Positions 7,001 to 11,726 of a DNA stretch of 11,726 bases are shown piece after piece (the stretch's first letter is position 1; each line of letters opens with the position of its first letter). The stretch lies in NCBI GenBank assembly GCA_031259795.1, contig JAIRLA010000219.1:1-11726 (forward strand), read 5' to 3'. The position numbers and the translations under genes are program-made. Source of the DNA: Azoarcus sp. (GTDB taxonomy: Bacteria; Pseudomonadota; Gammaproteobacteria; Burkholderiales; Rhodocyclaceae). The notes under the pieces are model-generated. The model did no database searches. It worked only from the letters and a program-made list of their open reading frames with translations, and had not been told where the DNA came from.

Positions 7001-7654
7001 GTGGCGCGGTTGACGCGCGAGATTGCCGCTCTGGGGGCGGTCAACCTCGCCGCCGTCGAGGAACTGCGCACGGCCTCCGAGCGCAAGGGCTATCTCGATG
7101 CGCAAAATGATGATCTCCTGCAAGCCATCGAGACGCTGGAGGACGCCATCCGCCGCATCGACCGCGAAACGCGCGAGCAGTTACAGGCGACATACAATAC
7201 GGTCAATGGGCATTTCGCCAGTCTGTTCCCGCAGCTTTTCGGGGGCGGACGCGCGGAGCTGGTGTTGACCGGCGAGGAGATTCTCGACGCGGGCATCCAG
7301 ATCGTGGCGCAGCCTCCGGGCAAGAAGAACGCTTCGATCCAGTTGTTGTCCGGGGGAGAGAAGGCGCTGACCGCGATTGCCCTGGTGTTCGCCATGTTCC
7401 AGTTGAACCCCGCGCCGTTCTGCATGCTCGACGAGGTGGACGCGCCGCTGGACGACACCAATACCGGGCGCTATGCCCAGATGGTGAAACAGATGTCGGC
7501 GCAGACGCAGTTCATCTTCATCAGCCACAACAAGATCACGATGGAGGTGGCGCAGCAGTTGGTGGGGGTGACGATGCAGGAGCAGGGGGCGTCGAGGGTG
7601 GTGGAAGTGGACATGGAGGCGGCGCTGCGCCTGGCGGAACCGGCGGCGGCGTGA
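4100..7654 (+). CDS. smc: Chromosome partition protein SMC
   Basis: SMC is the ATPase core of the bacterial condensin complex (with ScpA and ScpB), which organises and helps segregate the chromosome. The 1184-residue product has the full family layout. The N-terminal ATPase half carries Walker A GPNGCGKS at 31-38. A long E/A/R/L-rich coiled-coil arm leads to a hinge at roughly 505-670, entering with GELGDWLASRG at 507. The return coiled coil leads to a C-terminal half with the ABC signature SGGEK at 1084-1088, Walker B and D-loop FCMLDEVDAPLDD at 1107-1119, and an FISHNK switch motif. TTG 4100 is chosen because RLSKLKLAGFKTF is the usual SMC N-terminus; no Shine-Dalgarno is visible. Upstream in-frame starts (ATG 4013, GTG 4031, ATG 3929) would add residues unlike SMC. 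Glutamate is almost always GAG in the sampled arm, unlike neighbouring genes. zipA follows after 39 bp. Confidence 0.95.
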   Translation: MRLSKLKLAGFKTFVDPTTVLMPGNLVGVVGPNGCGKSNIIDAVRWVLGETRASALRGESMQDVIFNGSTTRKPVSRASVELVFDNNAGRVAGQWSRYAEIAVRRVLERTGESTYYINNVHVRRRDVIDLFLGTGLGPRAYAIIEQGMISRIIEARPEEIRGFLEEAAGVTRYRERRRETEGRLGDARDNLARLDDIRMELGERIVHLEVQAAAAERYQALNAALTERQQLLWLIKRNEARAGHARVQAELNASTARIEADNARLQTLETELEGARAGHLAASETVHIAQSDLFAASAEVSRLETELRHLGETRRRLEARLAQLDVDHAHWQSRRAALEEERARWEALAENAALRAGQAEARHEEICGRLPELESAHRAAEATVAAVRRELAATEQQLRVEEANRAHAGRALDAFVQRRARLEEERGAIAGPEAALIAERQARLEALRERCEALQQTLSEAQARQPALQAALKAALEGERAAQRHLTELRAQHNALAQLQAGVAAQGELGDWLASRGHGDLLPLWHGLKVEAGWEAAFEAVLRERLAALRAEEGGALAADLLATPPPAALALALADGAAEAMAAGVNPSLPAVPAPPGSTPLGDLVHADAPWRAALADWLHGWFAVERLEEWLPRRAQLAAGVCLVSPRGQVLSRNMLTHFAPDSRTRGVIERQREIEALAARRQALEEEALAAHEALRGAEEAAAAAQAGIETLRRDTQGAQGALHGEEVELLKLVQAASRAGEQRARIESDLADLSRQEEGERERHARAEREYARAVELADLQRGQLDAAAGVLRERDEALRALRTLEQSLERELQEAHFSARECAGKLEDNTRNLQLAGEQLERVISERAAREAEFAATDDHRCRESLQGALEMRAGRETALAERRDALEQAAALLRDTEELRQRTEHEAAPLRARVADLRLEAQAAELAIAQFDERLAEAGADEAALAPLLADAPGESALQREVARLTREIAALGAVNLAAVEELRTASERKGYLDAQNDDLLQAIETLEDAIRRIDRETREQLQATYNTVNGHFASLFPQLFGGGRAELVLTGEEILDAGIQIVAQPPGKKNASIQLLSGGEKALTAIALVFAMFQLNPAPFCMLDEVDAPLDDTNTGRYAQMVKQMSAQTQFIFISHNKITMEVAQQLVGVTMQEQGASRVVEVDMEAALRLAEPAAA

Positions 7655-7693
7655 TGTACGGAAGAACAAGCAAGGAAACAGCGCGGTAAAAGT

Positions 7694-10983
<3,290 letters not shown>

Positions 10984-11000
10984 CCGCAAGGGTCTTCCAC

Positions 11001-11726
11001 ATGAACAAACACACAATCACAAAAGCCGTCTTTCCCGTGGCCGGGCTGGGCACCCGCTTCCTGCCCGCCACCAAGGCCAGTCCCAAGGAAATGCTGCCCA
11101 TCGTCGACAAGCCCCTGATCCAGTATGCGGTGGAAGAAGCCGTGGCCGCGGGCATGACCGACATGATCTTCATCACCGGGCGCACCAAGCGCTCGATCGA
11201 GGATCACTTCGACAAGGCTTACGAGCTGGAAACCGAACTGGAGACGCGCGGCAAGAAAGAACTGCTCGACATCGTGCGCCGCACCGTGCCCGCGGGGGTG
11301 AACTGCATCTACATCCGCCAATCGGAAGCCCTTGGCCTGGGACACGCGGTGCTGTGCGCCAGCCGCGTGGTGAGCGCCGACGAAGCCTTTGCCGTCCTGC
11401 TGGCCGACGACCTGCTCGACAACCACGGCGCGCAGTCCGTCATCGAGCAAATGGCGGGCGTCTACGCCTACCACCGCTGCTCGGTGCTCGGCACGATGGA
11501 AGTGCCGCGCCAGGACACCCGCCAGTACGGCATCGTCAGCACCGAGCGGCAGGAAGGCAAAATCCAGCGCGTCACCGGCATCATCGAAAAACCCGCCCCC
11601 GAAAAAGCGCCGACCACCCAGGCCGTCGTCGGGCGCTACATCCTCACCGCGCGCATCTTCGATCACCTGCGGACGCTCAATCCCGGCGCGGGGGGCGAAC
11701 TGCAACTCACCGACGCCATCGCCGCG
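11001..11726 (+). CDS. galU: UTP-glucose-1-phosphate uridylyltransferase GalU (3' end outside window)
   Basis: GalU makes UDP-glucose from UTP and glucose-1-phosphate in the cytoplasm, supplying lipopolysaccharide, capsule/exopolysaccharide and galactose metabolism. The window holds the first 242 codons; the family usually has about 290, so the last ~50 are missing. Recognisable features are the nucleotide-binding start [19 protein letters not shown] (15-33), [13 protein letters not shown], the [15 protein letters not shown] segment, LADDLL with the metal-binding aspartate region near 136-137, and the [10 protein letters not shown] stretch with GRYIL. The ATG at 11001 is preceded by AAGG, about 9 bases upstream. 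The gene follows ligA by 17 bp with no terminator between, so it probably belongs to the same transcription unit. Confidence 0.95.
   Translation, partial: MNKHTITKAVFPVAGLGTRFLPATKASPKEMLPIVDKPLIQYAVEEAVAAGMTDMIFITGRTKRSIEDHFDKAYELETELETRGKKELLDIVRRTVPAGVNCIYIRQSEALGLGHAVLCASRVVSADEAFAVLLADDLLDNHGAQSVIEQMAGVYAYHRCSVLGTMEVPRQDTRQYGIVSTERQEGKIQRVTGIIEKPAPEKAPTTQAVVGRYILTARIFDHLRTLNPGAGGELQLTDAIAA

Noticed and set aside
4073..7123. 1016-codon open frame antisense to smc
   Set aside because: It is a shadow frame caused by high GC and biased codons opposite a clear SMC gene, with low-complexity Arg/Leu/Gly/Gln-rich translation.

Overview
The window is GC-rich bacterial DNA with every recognisable gene on the + strand. 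The order smc - zipA - ligA - galU, the presence of a ZipA-type division protein and the sequence style point to a betaproteobacterium, possibly Rhodocyclales- or Nitrosomonadales-like. This is an inference from gene order and family resemblance; no 16S or other taxonomic marker is present.

Layout. Bases 1-501 hold no credible gene. They carry an inverted pair of GC-rich two-hairpin repeats, a 27-bp-period tandem duplication, and copies of a dispersed composite repeat whose frame translations (SLRGAKRRGNP-like, CEERSDAAIQ-like) are familiar spurious proteins in databases. Next come a gene for the alpha (thiamine diphosphate plus ferredoxin-domain) subunit of an indolepyruvate/2-oxoacid:ferredoxin oxidoreductase (502-2355), a 21-codon overlapping small ORF, and an MFS transporter (2437-3597). 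Bases 3598-4099 are a second repeat-filled gap, with the same composite repeat in both orientations plus a short iterated motif, ending in a plausible extended -10 promoter. Bases 4100-11726 are a housekeeping block: smc (chromosome condensation), zipA (FtsZ tethering at the septum), ligA (NAD+-dependent DNA ligase, overlapping zipA by ATGA) and the 5' part of galU (UDP-glucose synthesis), which runs off the window end.

The housekeeping block probably forms one transcription unit: gaps are 39 bp, -4 bp and 17 bp. Its products serve chromosome organisation, cell division, replication/repair and envelope sugar supply. The iorA-like/MFS pair looks accessory: it is bracketed by repeat arrays, and inverted copies of the ~94-bp composite repeat lie on either side of it. 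No iorB partner is visible in the window.

I found no convincing new biological system. The observations most worth checking are the inverted composite repeats bracketing the iorA-MFS module, the IorA subunit without an adjacent IorB, the iterated repeat array upstream of smc, and the smc start (TTG without a visible Shine-Dalgarno) together with its shifted glutamate codon choice.
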